A DNA stretch of 64,000 nucleotides from Chthoniobacteraceae bacterium (GTDB lineage: Bacteria; Verrucomicrobiota; Verrucomicrobiia; Chthoniobacterales; Chthoniobacteraceae). The notes under the pieces are model-generated. The model did not search any database. It saw nothing but the letters and a program-made list of their open reading frames with translations, and was not told the DNA's origin. Shown here in pieces: positions 41,471 to 54,074 of this stretch; within the stretch, counting starts at the first letter, position 1; each line of letters opens with the position of its first letter. The stretch is taken from positions 1 through 64,000 of the forward strand of contig CANJPY010000007.1 in NCBI GenBank assembly GCA_947476255.1. Direction: 5' to 3'. The position numbers were made by a program, and so were the translations under genes.

Positions 41471-41563
41471 CGGACCAGTATTCATCTTCAGCTGAGGAAA
41501 TGAACATCGATTGATTAATTATAAAAACCCTGGTGAGTTAATAGTTTCGGTTTCAGAATCCCT

Positions 41564-42334
41564 TCATTCCAAGCCAGCGTTAGCCCCTAGATCATCCCTG
41601 GCCAACACTCTTCGCAACGCTTTTGCCAACTCCACACAGGCCGCCCGACCCGATGCATAAACGCAATGCACCAAATCCGCATCAACACAAATCCCCTCGT
41701 CCAACACAATCCTGCGTTGGACGCGCTTGAGCCGAACGCCAGCCCTGTCTTTGCCTTGAACCGACTCAGACTCAACCAAGGCAAGAGTGACCTCGGGCTC
41801 GAGATTCACCTTTTTCAGGCGTCCGGACAACTGACGGGCAAGCAACTTTTCCAAAAGCTCCAAGGACCTTAATTCAGGAAACATTCGCACGCCTCCGTTC
41901 AACCTCTTTGCGATCAATGCAGCAAATAGCGCAGGCGATTTACCTCTCCCGACTCCCTCTCCTCCTGAAACCTCCGAAGACGCTGTTAAATCTCCTCCTG
42001 CCTGGGCCGTCAGGACTCCATTCAAAGCACTCAAAAAACGGACATTGATACTCCGCATCTCGGCGAGCCCCATGGCCAGCAACATCAACTGGGACCTTCC
42101 CCCTAAAGTTGCAAAATCCTCCCTTGCAATACCCTTTATCAAACTGGGCTGGGCACCTTCAAACGCGAGATAGTCTGATTCTCTGCACGCAAACACCGAA
42201 GCGTGAGAGAGAAAAAAAAGCCTCCGGCAATCCTCCATCGCTGCCAAATATCTTGCGACCAACACGTCCAGCGCCGTAGGAACTCGACCGGGCTTAAAGC
42301 CTTCCGCAGGAAATTTAGAAGGAAGATCGCTCAT
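41564..42334 (-). CDS. Hypothetical protein of unknown family, directly upstream of the Trp-repeat gene
   Basis: Long ORF, no competing gene on the other strand, start MSDLPSKFPAEGFKPGRVP; no recognised domain. Confidence 0.7.
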   Translation of the reverse strand: MSDLPSKFPAEGFKPGRVPTALDVLVARYLAAMEDCRRLFFLSHASVFACRESDYLAFEGAQPSLIKGIAREDFATLGGRSQLMLLAMGLAEMRSINVRFLSALNGVLTAQAGGDLTASSEVSGGEGVGRGKSPALFAALIAKRLNGGVRMFPELRSLELLEKLLARQLSGRLKKVNLEPEVTLALVESESVQGKDRAGVRLKRVQRRIVLDEGICVDADLVHCVYASGRAACVELAKALRRVLARDDLGANAGLE

Positions 42335-42486
42335 AAACTCAAATATCAGTCTAAACAAAGCTCCTCAAACCCATTGCCGCAATCTGCAACCCGCGCCGCC
42401 CCAGACAGAGGCGCCGCATTTTGATAGTCCCCCCGGTCTGCTGGAACCCGAATACAATCCGTCGCAAGTAAAACGGGCGGAGGCTT

Positions 42487-43200
42487 TCAGTTTTGGAGAT
42501 TTTCGTCCTTTTTATCCTTTCGTTTCCCGGGCTGCGAGCCACCCGAGGGGTTCGCAGGAGCGGCCTGCGGACCGCTTGGCACTGGCGGCCGGGAAGCTCT
42601 TTGAACCGTACCCGGAGCCCCTGTTGGAACGTTCCCTCCACCTGCGAAAGGGCTGCTTGGAACACTGTGGGGCGGCGCCGTTTGCATCGATGGAGGCAAA
42701 GGGCGCTGTTGTCTTGGTGCAGCCACGCCGTGGGAAGGATCACGGGGGAAAGATTGGGGCGGTACCGATTGAGGATAAACACGCGCCGGCGGTGCGCCCT
42801 GATAACGATGGTCCACCACACGCTGAGGCTGATAAGTTGGCCTTGCCAGAGAGGGATGAGGAACCGGTGGGGCACTGTGTGTGTGGACGACCGTTCGAGT
42901 GATCACAGCGCGGTGGCCGTAATAGGGATGTTGGTAGTTATAGACCCCTCTGTGAGGCAAATCGCTGACGTAGTATCGCCGGCCACGGCTCACGTAGAAG
43001 TATTGCCCGGAGACAAAGTAGTAATTGACTCCACCCGAGATGTAGTAGGGCGTTTGAACGAGGACGGGCTCCCTCACATAAGGAAGTGACGACGCCGGCC
43101 TATAGTAACCGGGGGCATATCCAGTGTCATAAGTTTCTACAACGCACCCTGAAAGCAGGCCCAAGGTGAGAATCATCAGTCCGGATTGCGCTGCTTTCAT
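42487..43200 (-). CDS. Putative Tyr/Pro-rich lipoprotein
   Basis: Lipobox-like LGLLSGC; repeated Tyr-rich N-terminal half and Pro-rich C-terminal half. Confidence 0.7.
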   Translation of the reverse strand: MKAAQSGLMILTLGLLSGCVVETYDTGYAPGYYRPASSLPYVREPVLVQTPYYISGGVNYYFVSGQYFYVSRGRRYYVSDLPHRGVYNYQHPYYGHRAVITRTVVHTHSAPPVPHPSLARPTYQPQRVVDHRYQGAPPARVYPQSVPPQSFPRDPSHGVAAPRQQRPLPPSMQTAPPHSVPSSPFAGGGNVPTGAPGTVQRASRPPVPSGPQAAPANPSGGSQPGKRKDKKDENLQN

Positions 43201-43699
43201 TAAGGTTTCTTTAAAAGTTGAGGGAGGAAAATCGCTCCGTTTTTATGAGCGATGTGTCAAGGAAGGCTTTCTAGATTGGTTGAGCGGACTTCTTGTGAAG
43301 TCTCGACAAAGCAACTCTCTGGTTTGTATTTCCCGAAGACCATCCCTCCATTCAGGAACCTCAGCAAGTTACGTTTGAAGAATAATCGTATCATTGATGA
43401 CTTCGCAAGAAAACTTGCATGTAGATTGTCACGCAATCGATTTTATCTCGGCCGACACGTCTTGCGTAAGTTCGCATGATAATTGCGCCGTAGTTGCATC
43501 AAGGCTGAAAAAATGTGCGATCGACCACTCCAAGCATAGCCCGTAATTGCCGCGCCCAACCCAAGCCAGCACAACCAACTGCCAAAGCGATTCTTACGCC
43601 TGCACCGAAGCCAGAACCCTGCGGTCTCCAAGTTTTATTTGGCACGCCCCGCCCTTTGGTACAGCCAGCCCTTTGACATGCCGCAAGCCCCCAGACTCC

Positions 43700-44059
43700 C
43701 TACAGTTCCACCACTTCAGAAACGTGCTTGTGCGCCAGCAGCATCCTTTCGTGCTCCGCCTCCTCCATCCCTTCCCGAATCAATTCCTCCCCCAAATTAG
43801 CCTCGTCCTGAGTTCCCACCTGCACCCCAAACCGCTCCGATCGCCCCCCTTCCACATCCACGGCGCACGCCACCTCGTTCGCAATGCTACGTCCATGCAG
43901 TTCCCTGCGCGCCTCCTCCCAGTCCGCCGGCGAAGGAATCTCGCGCTCCTGGATCTCCGCAATCTCACGCGCCCTCTGCTCCACCAAGTCCTGATCCGGA
44001 GTCCCCAACCCCATCGCCCCCACCATGATTTTTGCATTCACCGGTTTGCGTATGTTCAT
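43700..44059 (-). CDS. Hypothetical acidic protein (~119 aa)
   Basis: MNIRKPVNAKIMVGAMGLGTPDQDLVEQRAREIAEIQ...; amino acid composition plausible for coding, no family recognised. Confidence 0.5.
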   Translation of the reverse strand: MNIRKPVNAKIMVGAMGLGTPDQDLVEQRAREIAEIQEREIPSPADWEEARRELHGRSIANEVACAVDVEGGRSERFGVQVGTQDEANLGEELIREGMEEAEHERMLLAHKHVSEVVEL

Positions 44060-44354
44060 TCCTACTGGTACGCGCGAGCTCAAAGAATGCAACAGGGCGC
44101 GAAAAACGTACCCCCCGCAGCCAAGACCATCGAAATGCCGCACGCCTGAAGCCGCCGTTCACAGGCCGGCTTGAGCCTACGGGGTGAGACCTGGCTGAGA
44201 ATCAGGGGCAGAGCTTAGCCCGAAGGCGCCCGCAAATACCGGAACGGGCACAACTCATCGGCTGCCTCTGTCAACCCCACCGGAGATTTTCGCAGAACCT
44301 TACCAACCCCAGACAGCGTGTCTGCTTGGGCGTCTTTTCATGCGTCGTTTCAAC

Positions 44355-44594
44355 CTACAATTTTGAGTGACTGCCGTCGCAAAGCGCTCCTTTGGCGCTG
44401 TGCTTGCAGCCGCAGAAATACACGGTCCCACTTTTCTCAGCCTTGTACGGCGTAGGGGTAAATTCGCTGCCCTTATGCGCCCCGTCACAAAACGGTTGAC
44501 TGGCGCTTTTGCCACAAGAACACCAGTAGTACGTCTTTCCTGCTTCGACTTCCACGGGACAAGGGGCTTTTTGCGCGATGTTAGGGGTGCTCAT
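44355..44594 (-). CDS. CDGSH iron-sulfur domain protein (two motifs)
   Basis: CSCGKSASQPFCDGAHKG and CGCKHSAKGALCDGSHSKL. Confidence 0.92.
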   Translation of the reverse strand: MSTPNIAQKAPCPVEVEAGKTYYWCSCGKSASQPFCDGAHKGSEFTPTPYKAEKSGTVYFCGCKHSAKGALCDGSHSKL

Positions 44595-44663
44595 TCCGAC
44601 AGTCTGCACCAAACCCGTTTTTCGCAAAGCGGGAAATTTCCAAGGCCAGTCCGCGGCCGCTCT

Positions 44664-46445
44664 TCATTCTCCTTTTGGAGGCGGATTCATCGCCATTTCC
44701 ATCACGAGCGCGGCCAACCCCTGCGTTGCTTCATCGAGCGCTGCGACAGCCTTTTTGAGAGGTTGAGCAGCCCCGCCCGCGAGCTTGTCACGCACCTCTG
44801 CTTCACACCCCATAATGCGGGCCCGCTCCTGGTCGCTCAAACGATCTCCCGCCATCGCAAGCGCCTTCGCCACCGACGGCAACATTTCCTCGGCCTTCAG
44901 ACGTGCTTCGGTAAACACGCGCGCATTCATGTCCTCGAACGCGTTTTCAAGGGCGTCTCCCAGCATTTTTTCAACGGCTTCGTCGCTCACTTCCACCGCG
45001 CTCGTCATGCTCACCACCTGTTCCAGACCCGTCGCGGTGTCACGCGCGAGGACGGACAAAATGCCGTTGGCGTCGATCTCAAACTGCACCCCCACCCTCG
45101 CTTGTCCCTTCGGCAGCGGCTGGAAAGGAATTTCAAACCGCCCCAATTCCCAATTGTCGTTTGCGAGCTCCCGCTCCCCCTGCAGAACCCGAATCAGCAT
45201 GGCCCGCTGCCCTGGAAGAGCGTTCGTAAACATTTCACCGGCCTTGCACGGAATCGTGCTGTTGCGGGGCAGTATGATGTTCATGAGTCCGCCAAAAGTC
45301 TCGATTCCAAGAGAAAGCGGCGTGATGTCCAAAAGCACCACCTGGGTTAATGTTCCTTCAAGGATGGCCGCCTGCAGCGCCGCGCCCTCCGCCACCGCCT
45401 CGTCCGGGTTGCGCGTGCAATTTGGAATGCGTCCAAAAACCTCCCCGGCGACCCTCCGCACCAAGGGCATGCGGGTACTGCCGCCAACCAGTATCAGCTC
45501 ATCAAGGGCAGAGGGCTCCATGTTTGCATCGGCAAGTGCCCGCAAGCAGTGTGCCCGTGTTTTTTCCACCCACGGCAGGGCGATCTGCTCCAACATCGCG
45601 CGCGTCAGCACGAACTCGCTAGAACTCACGGACTCCAAAAACGGCAAATTCACCACAGTCTCTTCCGCGTCAGAAAGCCTGTGTTTGGCCTCAATCGCAG
45701 CCTCCAACAGACGGGCGCGGGCAGCAGGATCCGTGACCACAAAGCCACACTCCTCCTCCAGATGGCGTACCAACGATGCATCAATATTATCCCCGCCAAG
45801 CCGGGTGTTCCCGTTCGTAGACAACACCTGAAACACACCTCCCGTCAGCTCCAGAATCGACACATCAAAGGTGCCGCCGCCAAAGTCGTACACGGCTATC
45901 CGCGTGTTTTCCGACATCCGCTCCAAGCCGTAAGCAAGAGCGGCCGCAGTCGGTTCATTCACGATGCGCACCACCTCGAGACCGGCGAGCTCCCCCGCTC
46001 TTTTTGTCGCAGTGCGCTGGGCGTCATTGAAATACGCGGGCACAGTAACAACCGCCTTATCCACGGCACACCCCAGAGCGCGCTCCGCGTCGGCCTTGAG
46101 TTTTCGCAAAATCTCCGCAGACACTTCTTCCGGAGATACAGTTCTATCACCAAGATCAATTTGCACCGGTGCCCCGCGTTCGCCCGCCAACCCATAGGGC
46201 ATATCGGGGGACTCCTCCCCGATCCTGCGCCCCATGTAGCGTTTGACCGAAAACACCGTTCTCTCAGGTCTTAGCACGCGCATCCGCTCGGCCGCGCGCC
46301 CTACCAACGGCTCGCCCTCTTCCGGGTAATGGACCACAGAAGGAGTCAAACGCCGGCCCCCTTGATCTGCAATGAGGGTCACAAAACCTCCGTCGTAAAC
46401 TCCAATGAGTGAGTTTGTTGTCCCAAGATCAATTCCAACAATCAT
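44664..46445 (-). CDS. Hsp70/DnaK-family chaperone
   Basis: MIVGIDLGTTNSLIGVY, VYDFGGGTFDVSILEL, LVGGSTRMPLVRR. Confidence 0.93.
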   Translation of the reverse strand: MIVGIDLGTTNSLIGVYDGGFVTLIADQGGRRLTPSVVHYPEEGEPLVGRAAERMRVLRPERTVFSVKRYMGRRIGEESPDMPYGLAGERGAPVQIDLGDRTVSPEEVSAEILRKLKADAERALGCAVDKAVVTVPAYFNDAQRTATKRAGELAGLEVVRIVNEPTAAALAYGLERMSENTRIAVYDFGGGTFDVSILELTGGVFQVLSTNGNTRLGGDNIDASLVRHLEEECGFVVTDPAARARLLEAAIEAKHRLSDAEETVVNLPFLESVSSSEFVLTRAMLEQIALPWVEKTRAHCLRALADANMEPSALDELILVGGSTRMPLVRRVAGEVFGRIPNCTRNPDEAVAEGAALQAAILEGTLTQVVLLDITPLSLGIETFGGLMNIILPRNSTIPCKAGEMFTNALPGQRAMLIRVLQGERELANDNWELGRFEIPFQPLPKGQARVGVQFEIDANGILSVLARDTATGLEQVVSMTSAVEVSDEAVEKMLGDALENAFEDMNARVFTEARLKAEEMLPSVAKALAMAGDRLSDQERARIMGCEAEVRDKLAGGAAQPLKKAVAALDEATQGLAALVMEMAMNPPPKGE

Positions 46446-46496
46446 AGTTTGAAAAAAATTACAAAACTGCACTCAAATCCAGACACGGGGCGTCAC

Positions 46497-47306
46497 TCAA
46501 AACTCCTGGCGACACTGCGCATGCGCCTCCAAAGTTTCCCGAGTGATGAGATACTTTGAGCCACAGCGCGGGCAGGACATGCGAATCGCCAGATCCTCTC
46601 CGAAAAGTCCCTCGGGATCGCTCTTCAAGACGGGCACGAGCACATCCAACATTCGGGCCTGATTACAACCGCACTCCCAGCGATACTGGCGCGTCTCCAG
46701 CAGACTGAGCGTCTCTCTGGCATCCATAGAACGAACGTCTTCGAGAGTAAGCCCTTCGATCCATCCCTCTTCGCAATCTGGCTGCGCTGAAATGAGCACA
46801 AAGTCCTCGGGTTGAATTTCAAACACTCGTGCGACGCGCTGTTCGCTTTGCGCGTAAAACCATTCGAAAGCACCAAAAACTGTGTCTCCCTGGAATTCGA
46901 CAGTGCTGCGTCCGGGACTGGACACCCCGCGCACCACGTCGGCACAAAAAAGGTTGCGCCCCGTTTTCTTGACGTCTTCGGTAAAAATCTGGCCGACAAT
47001 TCGTCCTTTCGGGTTGTCACCGACCACAAAGAGATTCAGCGAAGGGGATTCGAAATGAAGCGTCCAGGCAGCGACCTCGTTCCAGGGACGCGAAGCGCAG
47101 TGCAGAACCATGGCCGCGAGCGCTTCCTTCATCATCCCATCGTGGCTGGGGGAATGCTGCACCCCCAACTGGCCTTGGTGCAGATAGTAGTCCAAGTACA
47201 ACTCCCCGAGGTGTGCGCGTGCGAGCAACGCATTGCGGCCGCGCACAAAATAACTGCGCACTTCTAGTGAGGACTCCGGTGCAGCCGGCTCGATGCCTGA
47301 TTCCAT
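46497..47306 (-). CDS. hslO: Hsp33 redox-regulated chaperone
   Basis: C-terminal CGC...CPRCG (CxC-n-CxxC) Zn/redox switch and Hsp33-like N-terminal domain. Confidence 0.85.
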   Translation of the reverse strand: MESGIEPAAPESSLEVRSYFVRGRNALLARAHLGELYLDYYLHQGQLGVQHSPSHDGMMKEALAAMVLHCASRPWNEVAAWTLHFESPSLNLFVVGDNPKGRIVGQIFTEDVKKTGRNLFCADVVRGVSSPGRSTVEFQGDTVFGAFEWFYAQSEQRVARVFEIQPEDFVLISAQPDCEEGWIEGLTLEDVRSMDARETLSLLETRQYRWECGCNQARMLDVLVPVLKSDPEGLFGEDLAIRMSCPRCGSKYLITRETLEAHAQCRQEF

Positions 47307-47382
47307 TCGCAGGACTCTACGCAGAATATGTGAGTGTGAAAAAACTTTTGTCTGTGTAAATCTATTCTGGAAGGTTGTATGG

Positions 47383-48414
47383 ATGATGAAAACCCTCTCG
47401 ATCAACGCATCCCTTGCCACCCTTGCGTTTGCAAGCCTCACAGCCCCCAGCGTGCAGTTATTCGCCGCAGATGCCGCGCCCAAACGCGTCCTCGTTGTGA
47501 CCGTGACCACGGGCTTCCGGCACAGTTCCATTGCAACAGCTGAGCGCATTTTACAGAAGATCGCCAGCGACTCCAAGGCGTTCACCATCGTGGACCTGGT
47601 ACAGCAGCCGACCACCGTGATTCCACGCAAACCAAACGCGCCCCGTGCCTTGCCGGACAATGCGGACGACAACGCCAAAAAGCGTTTTGAGGCCGATATG
47701 AAGCGCTATCAGGAAGCGCTGGCGCAATGGACGCCGGAATTTGAAGCCACGGCGAAAGCTGCGCAGGAACAGTTCAACAAGGAAATTGTTTCAAGCCTCT
47801 CGCGCCTCGCCCCCGCCGAACTGGAGGCAAAACGCATTGACGGCGTGATTTTTGCAAACACCACGGGCGACCTCCCCCTTCCGGACAAGGAAGGCTTCAT
47901 CAAGTGGGTGGAAAACGGCCACAGCTTCATGGCGATGCACTCCGCCAGCGACACACTGCACGGCTTCCGCCCTTACATCGAACTTCTTGGGGGCGAATTC
48001 GAAACCCACGGGGGCCAGGCCTCCGTGGCCCTCACTGCCCTAGACGCCGCACATCCCGCAGCCGCCGGACTCCCCTCGCCCTGGCCCATTGCCAAGGAGG
48101 AGATGTACCACCTCAAAACCTACGACAGAAGTCGTGTACACGATATTTTCGCCTCCCCGACCGTGCCCATGGACGGCAAGCCAAATCAAGGACAAGAGTC
48201 GCATTTTCCAGTGTCCTGGGTGAGGGAACAAGGAAAAGGGCGTGTCTTTTACACCTCCCTTGGACACCGCGAGGACGTATGGGATGATGACTCCAGTCTC
48301 GCCAACAGGCTCAATCCTCCGGAAGTCGCGCAGCAGTACCAAAAGCACATTCTCGGAGGCATCCGCTGGGCTTTGGGCTTGGCCGAGGGCAGCGCAAAGC
48401 CTCAGGTAAAGTAA
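47383..48414 (+). CDS. ThuA-domain protein, exported
   Basis: RVLVVTVTTGFRHSSI, GHSFMAMHSASDTLHGFRPYIELLGGEFETHG, GRVFYTSLGHREDVW. Confidence 0.87.
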   Translation: MMKTLSINASLATLAFASLTAPSVQLFAADAAPKRVLVVTVTTGFRHSSIATAERILQKIASDSKAFTIVDLVQQPTTVIPRKPNAPRALPDNADDNAKKRFEADMKRYQEALAQWTPEFEATAKAAQEQFNKEIVSSLSRLAPAELEAKRIDGVIFANTTGDLPLPDKEGFIKWVENGHSFMAMHSASDTLHGFRPYIELLGGEFETHGGQASVALTALDAAHPAAAGLPSPWPIAKEEMYHLKTYDRSRVHDIFASPTVPMDGKPNQGQESHFPVSWVREQGKGRVFYTSLGHREDVWDDDSSLANRLNPPEVAQQYQKHILGGIRWALGLAEGSAKPQVK

Positions 48415-48456
48415 CCGAAAACGCGCTCCAGTTGATCACCGCGAAATAAACGAAGC

Positions 48457-48487
48457 AAAGGCCGCCCCGAAAAGGGCGGCCTTTTTT
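48457..48487 (+). terminator. Intrinsic terminator after ThuA gene
   Basis: AAAGGCCGCCC-CGAAAA-GGGCGGCC followed by TTTTTT. Confidence 0.88.
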
Positions 48488-48656
48488 CTATCCCGCCCGA
48501 ACCCGAAGCGCCCCAGAAACCGCCCCACCCCAGGCCTGCAAATTCATCCCCTGTCCCTTGTGGTGGCTCATTTTTAAACCCCAACAGATTGTGCTCGGGG
48601 CAGATTTCAGTTGTCGCCACGGTTCTCTGCAGTATCCTAATCGGCTGTTCCCTTAA

Positions 48657-51296
<2,640 letters not shown>

Positions 51297-51379
51297 GGAA
51301 GCGGCCGCCGAAAAAAACATTCCTCTTTAAACCAGTTTCCGGAACCGAGGCTCAACCGCCCTGTCCTTCTTAAGCCAAG

Positions 51380-53962
51380 ATGTACTCCAAGAACGAAAAA
51401 ATTCAAAAAGTGAACGTAGCCGACGAGATGTCCCAGTCCTTTCTGGCATACTCGATGTCGGTGATCGTCTCCCGCGCCCTGCCTGATGCGCGGGACGGAC
51501 TCAAGCCCTCCCAACGCCGCATTCTTTTTGCGATGAGCGAACTGGGGATCACCCCGACCCGCAAACATTTGAAGTGCGCGAAAATCGTCGGTGAAACCAT
51601 GGGTAACTACCATCCCCACGGTGACCAGGCCATTTACCCGACGCTGGTGCACATGGCCCAGTCCTGGGCGATGCGCGAAATGTTGATCGAAGGCCAGGGA
51701 AACTTCGGCTCCGTCGAAGGAGATCCACCAGCGTCCATGCGGTACACCGAGGCGCGCTTGCGCCATCTCGGTGCGTCCCTGATGGACGACATGGAAAAGG
51801 ACACGGTCGATTTCGTCCCCAACTATGACGAAACCCGGGAAGAGCCCACCGTGCTTCCTGCGGCCTGGCCTAACCTGCTCGTCAATGGCGGCACAGGGAT
51901 CGCGGTCGGGATGGCTACCAACATACCTCCCCACAACCTGACCGAAATCATCAACGCGATTTGCGCCCAGATTGACGACCCGGAAATCACCATCGACGGG
52001 CTCATGGCCCATGTCAAAGGACCGGATTTCCCCACGGGCTGTATCCTTCTTGGAACCAAACCAATCCGCCAGTACTTCGAAACGGGCAAGGGCTCCCTGC
52101 GCGTGCGAGGCAAAGTTTGCGTGGAAGAAATGAAGGGCAACCGCGAGGCCGTCATTCTCACGGAAATTCCCTACAACGTAAACCGGGCTGAACTCATCAA
52201 GCGGATCGCGGATCTCGTGAACGAGAAGATCCTCACAGATATCAGCGCCGTCCGCGATGAATCCACGGAAGAAACACGCGTTGTCATCGAACTTAAACGC
52301 GACGCGAATCCGAAGGTAGTCATCAACAACCTGTACAAGCACACGTCGCTTGAAACGACGTTCTCCGTGGCGATGCTCGCCATCGATCACGGCCGGCCGA
52401 AGCTGCTCTCTCTCAAGGAAGCGATCTCCTGCTACATCGAGCACCGCCGCGAAGTCATTCTGCGCCGGACACGCTTCCTACTGCGTCAGGCGGAGGAGCT
52501 TGCGGAGAAACTCGAGGGTTTCCTCATCGCGCTCGCACATCTGGATGATTTCATCCGGATCATCCGCGATTCCCGCGACCGTGAGGATGCGCGCACCAAG
52601 CTCATGGCCCTTTCCTGGAGCCGTGAAATCGTGCAGAAGATCGGGATTCTGATTCGCAGTGAGGCCCGGCTTGTGAATGGCAATTACAAGTTTACGGAAC
52701 GCCAAGTAAACTCAATTCTGGACCTGCGCCTCTACCAGTTGACCGGTTTGGAGCGTGCGAGCATTCAAAAGGAATACCTAGAGCTCTTGGAAACCATCCG
52801 AGACCTCGTAGACATTCTCGCACGCGAGCTACGCGTGTTCACCATCATCAAAAAGGAGCTTGGCGAGATCCGCAGCAAGTACGGCAACGAGCGTCTCACT
52901 CAAATCGTTCCCGACGAGGGCGAAATCTCGATTGAAGACCTCATCGCCAACGAGTCTACGGTGATCACGATCACCCACAAGGGCTTCCTCAAGCGCACTG
53001 CCGTGGCGAACTACCCAACACGCAACCGTGGCGGCACGGGCATGAAGGGGATGCAGACGCGAGAGGCCGTGAATCCCGAAGACGAGGATGACTTCGTAGA
53101 GCATCTCTATACGGCGACCACCCATGACTACCTGATGTTTTTCACGCAGTCAGGGCGCTGTTATGTGGAACGCGTTTTCGAACTCCCCGAAGGCAGCCGA
53201 GCTTCCAAGGGACGTTCCATCGCCAACTTCCTCCAATTACGTCCCGATGAAAAAATTGCGGCCACGATCCGGATCACTGGCCGGAAGACGGATGAAGACA
53301 CTTTCACAGACAAGCTCAACATCGTGTTTGCGACCCGGACGGGTATTGTTAAAAAATCGAACCTGCGTGACTTCAAGAACATCCGCAAGGGTGGCTTGAT
53401 CGCGATCAAAATCGAGGAGGGAGACGCCCTCATCGCAGCGAATGTGACGGACGGCAACAGCGAAATGGTGTTGATCTCGCGTCATGGCATGAGCATCCGA
53501 TTCAGCGAGGACGAGGTCAAAACCCAATCCCGCGACACCATCGGTGTGTGGGGCATCCGCTTGGAAGAGGGAGACCAAGTGGTGGCCGCGGTCCTTGTAA
53601 ACAACGACTGTACACTTCTCGTGGCGGGCGAAAACGGCATTGGAAAACGGACGCCCTTTGAGGACTACCGACTTCAAGGCCGCGGAGGCAAGGGCATCAT
53701 CACGATGAAGACCGGTGACAAGACCGGCGAAGTCGCGGGCGCTCTGGCCGTGCGCGAGACCGACGAACTGATGCTCATCACTACGAAGGGCAAAATGGTG
53801 CGGACACGCGTGCGACAGATTCGCGAAGCCGGACGGAATACGATGGGGGTCAAACTCATCGACTTGAAAGCTGGCTCGAAGCTCCAAGCCATTGCTCCCG
53901 TTATCGGAGACTCGGACGCCACAGACGAGGTCACTGCCGACCTTCCTCCGCCAGCGGAATAG
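51380..53962 (+). CDS. gyrA: DNA gyrase subunit A
   Basis: [29 protein letters not shown]-type motif, catalytic region SMRYTEARL, GyrA-box-like LQGRGGKG. Confidence 0.95.
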   Translation: [860 protein letters not shown]

Positions 53963-53986
53963 AAGGAAATTAGGACTTGATCGAAC

Positions 53987-54018
53987 ACGGGGCTGAAGCA
54001 ATTCAGCCCCGTTTTGTT
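53987..54018 (+). terminator. Intrinsic terminator after gyrA
   Basis: ACGGGGCTGAA-GCAA-TTCAGCCCCGT followed by TTTTGTTT. Confidence 0.85.
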
Positions 54019-54074
54019 TGCTGGTTTTGCGCTCGCTTCAATCTCGTTTTAGTCGAATCATATCGCCTCCTCTC

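Noticed and set aside
43443-43631. 62-aa minus ORF with a hydrophobic stretch (GSWLCWLGLGAAITGYAW)
   Set aside because: Could be a small membrane protein, but no ribosome site or homology could be supported by eye.
44160-44354. Possible tRNA/ncRNA in the GC-rich gap upstream of the CDGSH gene's 3' side
   Set aside because: No cloverleaf or TTCRANNC-type T-loop could be found.
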